A stretch of 64,000 bases of DNA from Porticoccaceae bacterium (GCA_029250825.1 JAQXEN010000038.1:1-64000), one strand, 5' to 3'. Counted from the first letter of the stretch, positions 38,516-48,386 are shown. Translations and numbers: made by a program. Notes: a model not told the origin generated them from the letters alone.

Positions 38516-41363
38516 TATCGCCATCATCGCCATTGGCTTCGCTCTTGCCAGTACGCTGGGTGCCTACCTGTTGGCGGCATATGGCGGTGCCATTAGCCAA
38601 AATCTAATCTTGGTACTGGCTCTTTTTGCTGGTACTGGTGTGCTATTGGCCACCGGCACCATCGAAATGGCCGGTCGCTATGGCTTTAGCGTGGTCTTGG
38701 CACTATTTGCTTTCACTATGGTGTTTCTCTTCTCGCCACTGCTTTTTTACCCTATCCGCAGGCTCAATGAAATTATTCGCTTTGCCTCACTGGTGGACTT
38801 TTTAACCTTTCGTTTTCGCGGCAAAGTGGTCGCTGCGGTTGCCTGTAGCAGCCTAATTATTGTTTCCATCCCACTGTTTCTGGCGCAATTTCTAGCTCTC
38901 TCTTCAGCCTATGAATTTCTCTTCGACAGCAACCAATGGTTATTTAGACTGGTTATTGTCAGCACCATTGTCATCATCAACTGGAACGCCATTAAGCAGG
39001 GTATGGCCCGCAGTCTGCGCTGGGTAATGGCGGCAGCGGGATTTTTACTCTTGTCTGCACTGGTAACCTCGGCCCTAGTCTCAGTGGAATCGATTTTTGG
39101 CAGTGTCGACGAAATGAACCAATGGGTTGTCAGCAGCGGCCAGCGGCTGATCATTCAGCGCATGGATTACTCCTACAGCCTATTTGTTATTTTTCTCGCC
39201 GCTAGCTTCGCTCTGCCGGTCAACTTCAGCATTGTGATCTCGGAGCATATTTCGGATAACCAGTTTGGGATAAGCGCCTGGGCCTATCCGTTGTTGATGC
39301 TAGTAGCCAGCATTACCATCTTCCCGTTGCTCTGGTCTGGAATTGCAGTGCAGTCCGCATCGCCACTGCAAAACTATCTATTTGCCATTCCCTCCCTCAT
39401 CCAACATCCAGTGGTCGCAGGCCTTAGTGTCGCCAGTGTTGTGCTGGTGGCCATTGGTCTGCTGTGCAATATGTCCACCATGCTTGCCAAAATGGTGCTC
39501 AATAGTTTTGTTTTGCCGACTAAAGCACTGCACCAGCAAACCCATTTAAACCGCTGGATTAATTTGCGCCTGCTGGTTATTTCAGCTGGCCTTATTGTCC
39601 TCTGCGCGGTGCTCAGCAATATAATCAAAGCACGCAGTATCACCGATCTTTACCTTGTGGGTTTCGCCGGACTAGCTCAGTTAACACCGGCCATGCTGGC
39701 TGCCATCTATCTGCCAAAAATCAATCGCAATGGCGTGATTGCCGGATTGCTTGGGGGAATCTCAGTATGGTTGGTGACACTGGCCCTGCCCATGCTATTT
39801 GGCGACTGGAGCTGGCAGCCGCCGGGACTGGATAGAGTGTTTACCTTTGGCATGGAAAATTGGCAGGCCTGGGCCTTTGAAGCGTTGATGGTCAATATCT
39901 TGCTGTGCACGATTTTTTCTATCCTCGGCCCAATGGACAAAGAGCAGCAGTCCTTTGCCAGACTCTGTATGGTGGACAATATCTATATTCCTGCCCGTGT
40001 TCAGCTCAGCCACAATTCGGTTGAGCAGATGCTAGTGAGTCTGCGCAGATTGCTCGGCAGCGAAGCCGATAGAGAGATCGAACGAGCACTGAACAAACTC
40101 GATCTTGAGCCCAGCGAAACTCGACCTGCCGCGCTGCGCAAACTGCGCGATAGTCTCTACTCTTCACTGACACTCAATTTTGGTGTCTTGGCCGCCTATC
40201 AAATGATGGAGGAGACGCTGCCCCTACTGACTCCAACCCGTGCTGAGCCAGACGATATCTATCTTATCGAATCGGTGCTGGCCATCGAAGGAGACCGCCT
40301 TACCGGTATCGCCAGTGAACTGAATAAGCTGCGCATGCACCACCGGGAAATTCTCGATAACTTGCCGATTGGCATTATTGCTCTGGGACAGAGCGGCGAG
40401 ATTATCAAATGGAACAGCACTATGGCGCGCTACACCGGCATCGATGGTGAGACTGTTGCCGGTAGTCTAATCGGTGATCTGCCCGAACCCTGGCACTCCG
40501 CTATCGGCGAGTTCTTGCAGGAAGCTAGCACTGGAAAAGACAATGTAGAACTCGAAGTAGCAGGGAAAACCCAGTGGTTTGGTCTACAAAAATCCACCGC
40601 GATGAGTGCCGATGATGACTTAATACTACTGGTGGAAGACCAAACCAAATCGGTTATGTTAGTGCGCAATTATATCAACAATGAACGCTTGGCATCCGTG
40701 GGACGCCTAGCCGCCGGAGTCGCCCATGAAATTGGCAACCCGGTGACTGGAATTGCCTGTATCGCCCAGAACTTGCAGCATGAAACCGAAGCCGCAGAAA
40801 TTGAAACCTCCGCAGAGTTGATTCTCTCCCAGACCGATCGCATCAGCACAATCGTACAGTCGCTGATCAACTTCTCCCGTGGCGAGCAAACCTACCATGA
40901 TCAACTGCAGCCAGTATCAGTGAGCTTTGCTGCAGAAGAAGCGATTCAGATACTCAGCCTGGCCAAGGAACAACCCAAGGAACAGTTTGTCTGCCGGGTG
41001 GATCCCGATATACAAATAATCAGCGACCATCGCCAGTTGGTGCAGATCTTTCTTAACCTGCTGGGCAATGCCCGGGATGCCACCACGGACGAAAGTCCCA
41101 TCGAGATTAGCTGTCATCCCGATGGCAAAAAATTGAGAATCATGATCAGTGATCAGGGCAGCGGAATTGCTGAGCCGATCAAAAATCAGCTCTTCGAACC
41201 CTTTGTCACCTCAAAAGAGCCGGGGCAAGGCACGGGCCTGGGGCTATGGATGGTATTCAATCTAGTGAAAAACCTTGGCGGTGAAATCAATCTTTCAAGT
41301 CCTGCAATCAACAGTGACCGGGGTACCACCGCAGAGCTGTCCTTTGATCGCGATGAGAATTAA
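38505..41363 (+). CDS. cbrA: CbrA-like sensor histidine kinase (multi-TM N-terminus, PAS, HisKA, HATPase)
   Basis: MSLDIAIIAIGFALAS...; H-box GRLAAGVAHEIGNPVTGI; N-box LLGNARDAT; GQGTGLGLWMV. Confidence 0.88.
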   Translation: MSLDIAIIAIGFALASTLGAYLLAAYGGAISQNLILVLALFAGTGVLLATGTIEMAGRYGFSVVLALFAFTMVFLFSPLLFYPIRRLNEIIRFASLVDFLTFRFRGKVVAAVACSSLIIVSIPLFLAQFLALSSAYEFLFDSNQWLFRLVIVSTIVIINWNAIKQGMARSLRWVMAAAGFLLLSALVTSALVSVESIFGSVDEMNQWVVSSGQRLIIQRMDYSYSLFVIFLAASFALPVNFSIVISEHISDNQFGISAWAYPLLMLVASITIFPLLWSGIAVQSASPLQNYLFAIPSLIQHPVVAGLSVASVVLVAIGLLCNMSTMLAKMVLNSFVLPTKALHQQTHLNRWINLRLLVISAGLIVLCAVLSNIIKARSITDLYLVGFAGLAQLTPAMLAAIYLPKINRNGVIAGLLGGISVWLVTLALPMLFGDWSWQPPGLDRVFTFGMENWQAWAFEALMVNILLCTIFSILGPMDKEQQSFARLCMVDNIYIPARVQLSHNSVEQMLVSLRRLLGSEADREIERALNKLDLEPSETRPAALRKLRDSLYSSLTLNFGVLAAYQMMEETLPLLTPTRAEPDDIYLIESVLAIEGDRLTGIASELNKLRMHHREILDNLPIGIIALGQSGEIIKWNSTMARYTGIDGETVAGSLIGDLPEPWHSAIGEFLQEASTGKDNVELEVAGKTQWFGLQKSTAMSADDDLILLVEDQTKSVMLVRNYINNERLASVGRLAAGVAHEIGNPVTGIACIAQNLQHETEAAEIETSAELILSQTDRISTIVQSLINFSRGEQTYHDQLQPVSVSFAAEEAIQILSLAKEQPKEQFVCRVDPDIQIISDHRQLVQIFLNLLGNARDATTDESPIEISCHPDGKKLRIMISDQGSGIAEPIKNQLFEPFVTSKEPGQGTGLGLWMVFNLVKNLGGEINLSSPAINSDRGTTAELSFDRDEN

Positions 41364-41448
41364 CCGCGATCGAACAATCACTGTCACTTGTATCGGCAGT
41401 GCTTCAAGGTAACAATATGAGTCATTCTCGAAAACAAGCAATACAGCT

Positions 41449-42747
41449 ATGAGCAACGCCCCCCACAGAGATCAAATTCTGATCGTCGAAGACGAAGAAA
41501 TTATTCGCGCATCTCTGCGCAAGTTGCTCGAGCGTCACGATTACCAAGTCAGCGATGCAGTAAGCATAAAAGCCGCAGCTGACAGCTTTGACTTCAATAA
41601 TTTCGCCCTGGTCATTAGCGACCTGCGTCTGCCGGGACAGCTTGGCACCGATCTTATTGAAATGGTCGACCCAGTGCCGGTTCTGATTATGACCAGTTAT
41701 GCCAGCCTGCGCTCGGCAGTAGACACCATGCGTCAGGGCGCGGTGGACTATATCTCTAAACCCTTTGATCACGATGAGATGCTGCTCTCTGTGCGGCGAA
41801 TTCTCAGTGCCTCAAAGCACCGAGCTATAGCGGCAAAGACAATGGGGGATATCGCGCTACTGGGGTGCAGTGAAGCGATTAAAAAAGTTACTCGGGTGAT
41901 TCCAAAAGTCGCCGCCTCCGATCTGCCAATACTGATTCACGGGGAAACCGGCAGTGGCAAATCAGCTCTGGCAATGGCCATTCACAGGGGTAGGAAATCC
42001 ACCCGAAAAGCCTTTATCAGTATTAACTGCGCCGGTCTTAAAGAGACTGAATTGGTCAATCAACTCGAAGGATGCAAGCCAAGCGCGACCATTTTTCTAA
42101 AGAATATTGCTGAGTTAGCCCTGCCACTGCAGCCGCTTTTACTCAGAGCAATGCAAACCAGTCAATGTCGCTTTATTTGCTCCTCGGACCAGGATCTGGA
42201 AAAACTCTGTCAGGCCAATCTATTCCGCAAAGACCTCTACTACGAGATTGATGTGATCAGCATCCCCATGCCAACACTCCGTCAGCGCAGCGCTGATATC
42301 CCGACTATTGCGCAGGCGATCCTTGGGCACTTTGATGATGCCAGCTCAGGATTAACTCCAGAGGCAACAGAGGCACTGGCCAATTATCAGTGGCCTGGTA
42401 ATCTGCGGCAGCTTAAAAACTGCCTGCAACAGGCAGTGATTATGGCCTCTCCAGAAGAGCCTATAGACGCTGAGCTGATTGGATTTGCCGAGCAACCCTC
42501 AACTTCCGAGGAAATACCCAGAGCTGTCAGCACTCGATCGCAGGAGCAGAGCACTGCCCAAAATTATGATGCTCCCGCAGGTCTGTCACTGGCAGACTAC
42601 TTCACCCGCTTTGTGCTCGAGAACCAAGAAAATATGAGCGAGACAGATCTAGCAAAGAAGCTCGGCATCAGTCGCAAAAGCCTCTGGGAGCGACGCCATA
42701 AACTGGGTATCAGCCGCAAAAAGACCGATGAGTCTCTGGGCGACTAA
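41449..42747 (+). CDS. cbrB: CbrB-like response regulator with degenerate AAA+ domain and Fis-type HTH
   Basis: REC (ILIVEDEEIIRASLRKLL...VISDLRLPG...YISKPFD), Walker A GETGSGKS, HTH DLAKKLGISRKSLWERRHKLGI; GAFTGA absent, Walker B altered. Confidence 0.85.
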   Translation: MSNAPHRDQILIVEDEEIIRASLRKLLERHDYQVSDAVSIKAAADSFDFNNFALVISDLRLPGQLGTDLIEMVDPVPVLIMTSYASLRSAVDTMRQGAVDYISKPFDHDEMLLSVRRILSASKHRAIAAKTMGDIALLGCSEAIKKVTRVIPKVAASDLPILIHGETGSGKSALAMAIHRGRKSTRKAFISINCAGLKETELVNQLEGCKPSATIFLKNIAELALPLQPLLLRAMQTSQCRFICSSDQDLEKLCQANLFRKDLYYEIDVISIPMPTLRQRSADIPTIAQAILGHFDDASSGLTPEATEALANYQWPGNLRQLKNCLQQAVIMASPEEPIDAELIGFAEQPSTSEEIPRAVSTRSQEQSTAQNYDAPAGLSLADYFTRFVLENQENMSETDLAKKLGISRKSLWERRHKLGISRKKTDESLGD

Positions 42748-42836
42748 CTGCGATCAAAGGTCGCTTTAGTCTCCCGCCGAGATGTTTCCTCTGTTAAACT
42801 CATAGTTCTAACAATAACCTAATCGGCAATCACTTA

Positions 42837-44198
42837 ATGCTGAAACGCATAAGTAAGTTTTTCCAACGAGATAAATCCTCAAAAAGTGCCTCTGGCCCGC
42901 TTGTTTTCGGCGATGGTCAGCACTGTCTCTCGCCGGATATGATCAATCGCGACGCCTTCAAGGTAGTCGATGTTTTACAAAAAGCCGGCTTTGAAGCCTA
43001 TGTGGTGGGCGGCTGTGTCCGCGACCTGCTGATCGGTTTAAAACCCAAAGACTTTGATGTTGCTACCAGTGCCAAGCCCTGGGAAGTCAAAGAACTGTTC
43101 CGCCGCTCACGCATTATTGGCCGACGCTTTCAAATCGTCCATGTGCAGTTCAGCCGCGAAATTATTGAAGTCACTACCTTCAGATCTAATAGCAGCCAGT
43201 CGACCAGCAAAAATCGTCGTCAGCAGACCGACAGCGGTATGCTCACAAGAGACAATGTCTTTGGTACTGTGGAAGAGGATGCCTCGCGCCGCGACCTCAC
43301 CGTCAACGCGCTCTATTACGATCCCAGCACCAATAGCATCCATGACTTCACCAATGGCATAGATGATATGGATGCCAAAGTTATCCGCATTATTGGCGAT
43401 CCGGAAACGCGTTTTCGCGAAGATCCAGTGCGTCTGCTGCGGGTTGCACGGTTTGCTGCAAAGCTTGGCTTTAGTATCGAATCCGCAACGGCCAATCCAA
43501 TGAAACACCGGGCCGCCGATCTGCAACAGGTGTCCTCACCGCGACTTTTTGACGAAACGCTAAAACTGTTTATGAGTGGCCAAGGCCTAGACACTTTTAA
43601 TCTGTTGGTCGAGTACGGCCTGTTTGACTATATAGTTCCGCAGTTGGCACCTATGCTCAACGATCGCCAGGGTACACCCATGAAGCTGGCATCTCAGGCG
43701 CTGATCAATACCGATAAACGCATTCGCTCCTCACAGCGAGTTACCCCAGCGTTTATTTACGCTGCCCTGTTGTGGCCTGCGGTACAAAGATTGGCGAGCA
43801 ATTTTGAGAAAAATGGCAACTCGCCACCCTATGCCCTGAGTAAGGCAGCGGGGGAAATCATTCTCAACCAAATTCCGGTCACGGCTATCCCTAAGCGCTT
43901 TAGTATTCCAATGCGTGAGATCTGGGACTTACAGCTGCACCTGCGACGACGGGGTGGTAATCGCGCCCAGCGACTCGCTGAGCACCCGCGCTTCCGAGCG
44001 GCCTATGATTTCGTCTTGCTGCGGGAACAGGCCGGGGAAGATCTCGATGGTCTTGGTGATTGGTGGACAAACTATCAGGAAGCCAATCAGGAAAGCCGTC
44101 AGACTATGGCAGACGAGGTCATGAAGACTGACCGCAGACCGAAAAAACGCCGCCGTCGCCGCAATAGCCCCAAGCCCACAGCAGATCCTGCGCAGTAA
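42837..44198 (+). CDS. pcnB: Poly(A) polymerase I
   Basis: AYVVGGCVRDLLIGLKPKDFDVATSAKP; basic C-terminal tail KTDRRPKKRRRRRNS. Confidence 0.96.
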   Translation: MLKRISKFFQRDKSSKSASGPLVFGDGQHCLSPDMINRDAFKVVDVLQKAGFEAYVVGGCVRDLLIGLKPKDFDVATSAKPWEVKELFRRSRIIGRRFQIVHVQFSREIIEVTTFRSNSSQSTSKNRRQQTDSGMLTRDNVFGTVEEDASRRDLTVNALYYDPSTNSIHDFTNGIDDMDAKVIRIIGDPETRFREDPVRLLRVARFAAKLGFSIESATANPMKHRAADLQQVSSPRLFDETLKLFMSGQGLDTFNLLVEYGLFDYIVPQLAPMLNDRQGTPMKLASQALINTDKRIRSSQRVTPAFIYAALLWPAVQRLASNFEKNGNSPPYALSKAAGEIILNQIPVTAIPKRFSIPMREIWDLQLHLRRRGGNRAQRLAEHPRFRAAYDFVLLREQAGEDLDGLGDWWTNYQEANQESRQTMADEVMKTDRRPKKRRRRRNSPKPTADPAQ

Positions 44199-44686
44199 TG
44201 GCTGTAGTCTATATTGCCCTCGGCAGTAACATGGACAGTCCTCACGGCCAGCTAGACAGTGCCCTTGAGGCTATTACGCAACAGCCGGACATGGAACTGA
44301 CCGCCCTATCAAGTCGCTACCAAACTGCGCCGATTGGCCCACAGCAACCGGACTTCATCAATGCCGCAGCAGAACTCAGTACCGATCTATCGCCACTGGC
44401 TCTGCTCGATGCCCTGCAAGCTATAGAGCAGCAACAAAATCGAGTGCGCAGCATTCACTGGGGACCGCGGACTCTAGATTTGGATATTCTGTTCTACGAT
44501 AACTTGCTGATGGATAGTGAGCGACTGATCATTCCTCACCCGCGTATTGGCGAGCGGGCATTTGTTCTGGTTCCTCTCGCCGATCTCAATCCTCAGTTAA
44601 CCCTGCCCAGTGGAGAAACTGTCGCCCAACTATTGACAAACTGCTCTCAGCACGGCATCGTCAAAATAGAGTCTAGTGAAGATTAG
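44198..44686 (+). CDS. folK: 2-amino-4-hydroxy-6-hydroxymethyldihydropteridine pyrophosphokinase
   Basis: YIALGSNM, PIGPQQPDFINAA, WGPRTLDLDILFYDN, HPRIGERAFVLVPL. Confidence 0.97.
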   Translation: MAVVYIALGSNMDSPHGQLDSALEAITQQPDMELTALSSRYQTAPIGPQQPDFINAAAELSTDLSPLALLDALQAIEQQQNRVRSIHWGPRTLDLDILFYDNLLMDSERLIIPHPRIGERAFVLVPLADLNPQLTLPSGETVAQLLTNCSQHGIVKIESSED

Positions 44687-44756
44687 AAAGTACAAAATTA
44701 GAAAGTACAAAACTAAAAAGCCCTTAATTAAAAAGCTCTTAATTAAAAAGCCAAAG
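44682..44756 (+). repeat. 15-bp tandem repeat (5 units) starting at the folK stop codon
   Basis: ATTAGAAAGTACAAA / ATTAGAAAGTACAAA / ACTAAAAAGCCCTTA / ATTAAAAAGCTCTTA / ATTAAAAAGCCAAAG. Confidence 0.95.
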
Positions 44757-44785
44757 AATTTATTCACTGACTATCGGAGAGCAAT

Positions 44786-45472
44786 GTGAAACAGACAATT
44801 CTCAGTGAATTTGATTGCGACCTGACTAGCGCCTAAATCCCCCAATACATTACTATAGAAGGGCCAATCGGTATCGGTAAGACGACTTTAGCAAAGCGCC
44901 TCGCCCACTCTTTTAACTATGAAATACTGCTTGAAGACACCGAAGAGAATCCCTTTCTCGAGCTCTTTTATCTAGACCGTCGCAGTAACGCTCTGCCCAC
45001 ACAATTGTTTTTTCTCTTTCAACGTATGCGCAAACTGCAGGAACTGCGCCAAGGGGATATTTTCCAGCAGGTGCGGATTGCCGACTTTTTAATTGAAAAA
45101 GATCCACGGTTTGCCAAGATAACCCTGGATGACGATAAGTACCGCCTCTATCAGACAGTCTACGACAGTATTATTAGCGACCTGCCAAAACCCGACATGG
45201 TGGACTATCTGCAGGCTCCCACCGAGACGCTCTACGATCGTGTAAAGCTCTGCGGCACTCCCAGCGAACAGGCTATCGAACTCAGTTATCTGCAGCAACT
45301 GAATGACGCCTACACCCAATTTTTCTATTATTACGATGATACGCCCCTGTTAATCGTCAACACCGAAGCCATCAATTTGGCAAAAAGTGATCGGGACTAT
45401 CAAAACTTGGTGGGGTACATGGTACAAATTAGTTCTGGGCGACATTACTACAATCCTCACCCACTTCAGTAA
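44786..45472 (+). pseudogene. Deoxynucleoside kinase family, in-frame TAA at 44834-44836 (candidate pseudogene, readthrough or non-canonical start)
   Basis: GTG start with upstream GGAGA: VKQTILSEFDCDLTSA*IPQYITIEGPIGIGKTTLAKRLAHSFN...; the frame is open on both sides of the TAA to 45472. Confidence 0.75.
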
Positions 45473-45524
45473 AAGCGCTATAATCTCGCCCTCGAGACAC
45501 AAACAGAACTGTGACTAAAAGACT

Positions 45525-46316
45525 ATGAAAACAACAACCATTAGCAATCTTGCAGCAATGAAAGACGCGGGGGAGAAATTCGCCGTGATCACGGCCTATG
45601 ATTTTACCTTCTCAAAATTGATTGAGAATGCCGCGATTGAAGTGGTCTTGGTGGGCGATTCACTGGGCAATGTTATTCAGGGCTGTGACAGCACATTGCC
45701 AGTCACCATCGATGATATGGCCTACCACACCGCAGCGGTAAAGCGGGGCAATAACCGCGCACTGCTCATGACCGATATGCCGTTTATGTCTTACGCCACA
45801 GAAGTTCAGGCCCTAGATAATGCAGCCATTTTGATGCAGGCGGGCGCGCAGATGGTGAAACTTGAAGGTGGTGCTTGGCTCGCCGATACGGTTTATCTAC
45901 TCAGTGAACGGGGTATTCCCGTCTGTGGTCATGTGGGTCTAACCCCCCAGTCGGTGCATAAACTCGGCGGCTATAAAGTGCAGGGTAAAGAAGATCAAGC
46001 AGCAGAACAGATGATTGCCGATGCTCAGGCACTGGAAGAAGCCGGTGCCGAACTAATCGTTGTGGAATGCGTACCCTCAGCACTGGGCAAGCAGCTCTCC
46101 GAAGCCCTGACCATTCCGGTTATCGGTATTGGCGCTGGGCCGGATACCGATGCTCAGGTGTTGGTACTTCACGATATGCTGGGTATCTCACAGCGCCTGC
46201 CGCGCTTCTCGAAAAATTTTCTTGAACAGGAAGCAAGCATTCAAGATGCCATCACCGCCTATGGCAACGCCGTGCGCAGCGGAATTTTCCCCGGGCCCGA
46301 GCACTCTTTTAAATAG
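45525..46316 (+). CDS. panB: 3-methyl-2-oxobutanoate hydroxymethyltransferase
   Basis: VITAYDFTFSKLIENA, VVLVGDSLGNVIQG, GAQMVKLEGG, HVGLTPQSVHKLGGYKVQG. Confidence 0.97.
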   Translation: MKTTTISNLAAMKDAGEKFAVITAYDFTFSKLIENAAIEVVLVGDSLGNVIQGCDSTLPVTIDDMAYHTAAVKRGNNRALLMTDMPFMSYATEVQALDNAAILMQAGAQMVKLEGGAWLADTVYLLSERGIPVCGHVGLTPQSVHKLGGYKVQGKEDQAAEQMIADAQALEEAGAELIVVECVPSALGKQLSEALTIPVIGIGAGPDTDAQVLVLHDMLGISQRLPRFSKNFLEQEASIQDAITAYGNAVRSGIFPGPEHSFK

Positions 46317-46364
46317 CCTGCAGACGATTTAATAATAAAAACAAAACAGAGAGAAATACAACTT

Positions 46365-46850
46365 ATGGCTAACGATCAATCAATTTATGACTTTACTGTC
46401 GCAGATAGCAGCGGCAACGCTGTTTCCCTAGAAGACTATCGCGGCAAAGTAATGCTCATCGTCAATACCGCCAGCAAGTGCGGATTTACGCCCCAGTACA
46501 CCCAGCTGCAGGAACTCTATGACCAATACAGTGAACGAGACTTTGTTGTACTGGCCCTGCCCTGCAATCAGTTTGGCGGCCAAGAGCCTGGCAGCAATGC
46601 CGAGGTTCAAGAATTTTGCCAGATCAACTTTGGCCTTAGCTTTCCAGTTATGGGCAAGATTGATGTCAATGGCCCAGAGCAGCACGCACTTTACACCCAC
46701 CTCAAAAGTCAGGCCGGCGGCCTGCTCAACAACAAGATTAAGTGGAACTTCACCAAGTTTTTAGTCGGTCGAGAAGGTCAGGTAGTGAAGCGCTATGCAC
46801 CGATTCGCAAGCCTAAAGACATTGCTGCGGATATTGAAAAGCTGCTCTAA
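46365..46850 (+). CDS. Glutathione peroxidase family protein
   Basis: MLIVNTASKCGFTPQYTQLQELY, LPCNQFGGQEPG, KWNFTKFLVGREG; Cys-type active site. Confidence 0.95.
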   Translation: MANDQSIYDFTVADSSGNAVSLEDYRGKVMLIVNTASKCGFTPQYTQLQELYDQYSERDFVVLALPCNQFGGQEPGSNAEVQEFCQINFGLSFPVMGKIDVNGPEQHALYTHLKSQAGGLLNNKIKWNFTKFLVGREGQVVKRYAPIRKPKDIAADIEKLL

Positions 46851-46902
46851 GCTAGATTAAAAACTAGCTTAGTGGTTAGGTTGCCGTGATCTGACGGCAA
46901 CC
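46847..46902. terminator. Two consecutive hairpins between convergent genes
   Basis: CTAAGCTAG-N8-CTAGCTTAG (46847-46872) and GGTTGCCGT-gatctg-ACGGCAACC (46879-46902). Confidence 0.7.
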
Positions 46903-46932
46903 CCTATATCAAACAAAGAAGAGGCAAGTTTG

Positions 46933-48321
46933 CTATTTGCTGGCGTGCAGCTCAGCGAAATACTTCTTCGCCGCCGCATTCACTTTAGGTGCCAAGATCA
47001 GCGTTGAGATCATCGTTGGGATAGCCATGGTGGCATAAGCCGCCAAAATCAGACCGTTAACAATGTCCATCGAGACCACTGCCCCCACCACAATCAAGCT
47101 AATATAAACCGGCGTGTAATAGTGCTCGCGCTCGGCACCGAACAAAAATCCGGCACACTTAACCCCATAGAACCACATGCTCACCATAGTGCTAAAGCTC
47201 AGCATGCCCACCATAATCAGCAGTAGATAGATGCCAGCAACTGGAAACACCTGTTCGATAGCACGAGCTGTCATGGTCACACCGGCGAGTCCAGAATCCG
47301 CCTGCCAGACACCGGTCAACAGAATAATCAGCGCGGTACAGGTACAGACCACCAAAGTGTCAATCACCGGCCCCACCATAGCGACAATACCTTCGCGAAT
47401 CGGCTCTTGGGTTTTTGCCGCACCGTGGGCTAGGGACTCAGTACCTATGCCAGCCTCATTAGAAAAGGCTCCGCGACGCACGCCAATCATAATCACCGCA
47501 CCTACGGAGCCGCCGGCTGCGGCCTCGCCAGTAAAGGCATCGCTAACAATCAGCCACAGCACCGCCGGTATCTCAGCGGCGTAGTTAAACAGAATCACTG
47601 AGGTCATACCCAGATAGAGTATTACCATGGTCGGCACCAAGCGCACGGTTAAACGACCAATACGCTCAATCCGCCCCGCCACAACCATTGTGACTAATGC
47701 CGCCAGAGTAAGGCTGGCGAAAAAATCAAAGGTGAAGTGCTGATCGTTGGTGGCTAAACCTGCTGGAATCGCAACACTGTCACGCAGTAACTGAATAAAT
47801 TGGTTAGCTTGGAAAAGTGGCAGCGCACCGATCAGGCAGGCCACTGCAAACAGTGCCGCCAGAGGATACCAACGTTTGCCCATACCCTCCGTGATCACAT
47901 ACATGGGGCCACCACGCAGCGCTCCAAGAGAGTCATGACCGCGAAACATCACTGCCAGTGATGCGGTATAAAACTTGGTTGCCACTCCGACTATAGCCGT
48001 GACCCACATCCAGAACACGGCGCCGGGACCACCGATACTAATAGCAATCGCCACGCCGGCAATATTGCCCAGACCAATGGTGCCAGAGAGCGCCGTGGAT
48101 AAAGCCTGCGAGTGGGGAATATGTCCCGGATCATTGGGATCACTGTACTTGCCCCGCAGCAGCGCGATGGCATGGCCAAAATAGCGATAGGGCTGCAGGC
48201 GTGAGCGAATCATAAAGAATAGCCCACCGCCAACCAGAAGTACCACTAGGGGCGTACTCCACATTAGATCGGCCCAAGCATTAAGGAAATTTTCGATTTG
48301 TTTCAGAGTAGTCTCGGACAT
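46933..48321 (-). CDS. Sodium:alanine/glycine symporter, AGCS family (second copy)
   Basis: TALSGTIGLGNIAGVAIAISIGGPGAVFWMW, FSNEAGIGTESLAHGAAKT. Confidence 0.93.
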   Translation of the reverse strand: MSETTLKQIENFLNAWADLMWSTPLVVLLVGGGLFFMIRSRLQPYRYFGHAIALLRGKYSDPNDPGHIPHSQALSTALSGTIGLGNIAGVAIAISIGGPGAVFWMWVTAIVGVATKFYTASLAVMFRGHDSLGALRGGPMYVITEGMGKRWYPLAALFAVACLIGALPLFQANQFIQLLRDSVAIPAGLATNDQHFTFDFFASLTLAALVTMVVAGRIERIGRLTVRLVPTMVILYLGMTSVILFNYAAEIPAVLWLIVSDAFTGEAAAGGSVGAVIMIGVRRGAFSNEAGIGTESLAHGAAKTQEPIREGIVAMVGPVIDTLVVCTCTALIILLTGVWQADSGLAGVTMTARAIEQVFPVAGIYLLLIMVGMLSFSTMVSMWFYGVKCAGFLFGAEREHYYTPVYISLIVVGAVVSMDIVNGLILAAYATMAIPTMISTLILAPKVNAAAKKYFAELHASK

Positions 48322-48386
48322 TATTTTTACAATTCTTTTTCCGATGAAAAAAGTGCGATCTCAGAAATCGCAGTGAAAGGAACCGG

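Noticed and set aside
43107-43526. 139-aa antisense ORF in pcnB
   Set aside because: Shadow ORF; no recognisable motifs.
44682-44756. CRISPR array
   Set aside because: Direct repeats are contiguous 15-bp units without spacers and there are no cas genes.
45460-45500. AAAAGCGCTATAATC after the kinase stop as another repeat-family member
   Set aside because: Single unit only and it looks like a -10 promoter element (TATAAT) for panB.
46365-46850. Possible selenocysteine glutathione peroxidase
   Set aside because: Active site is an ordinary Cys codon (SKCGFT), no in-frame TGA.
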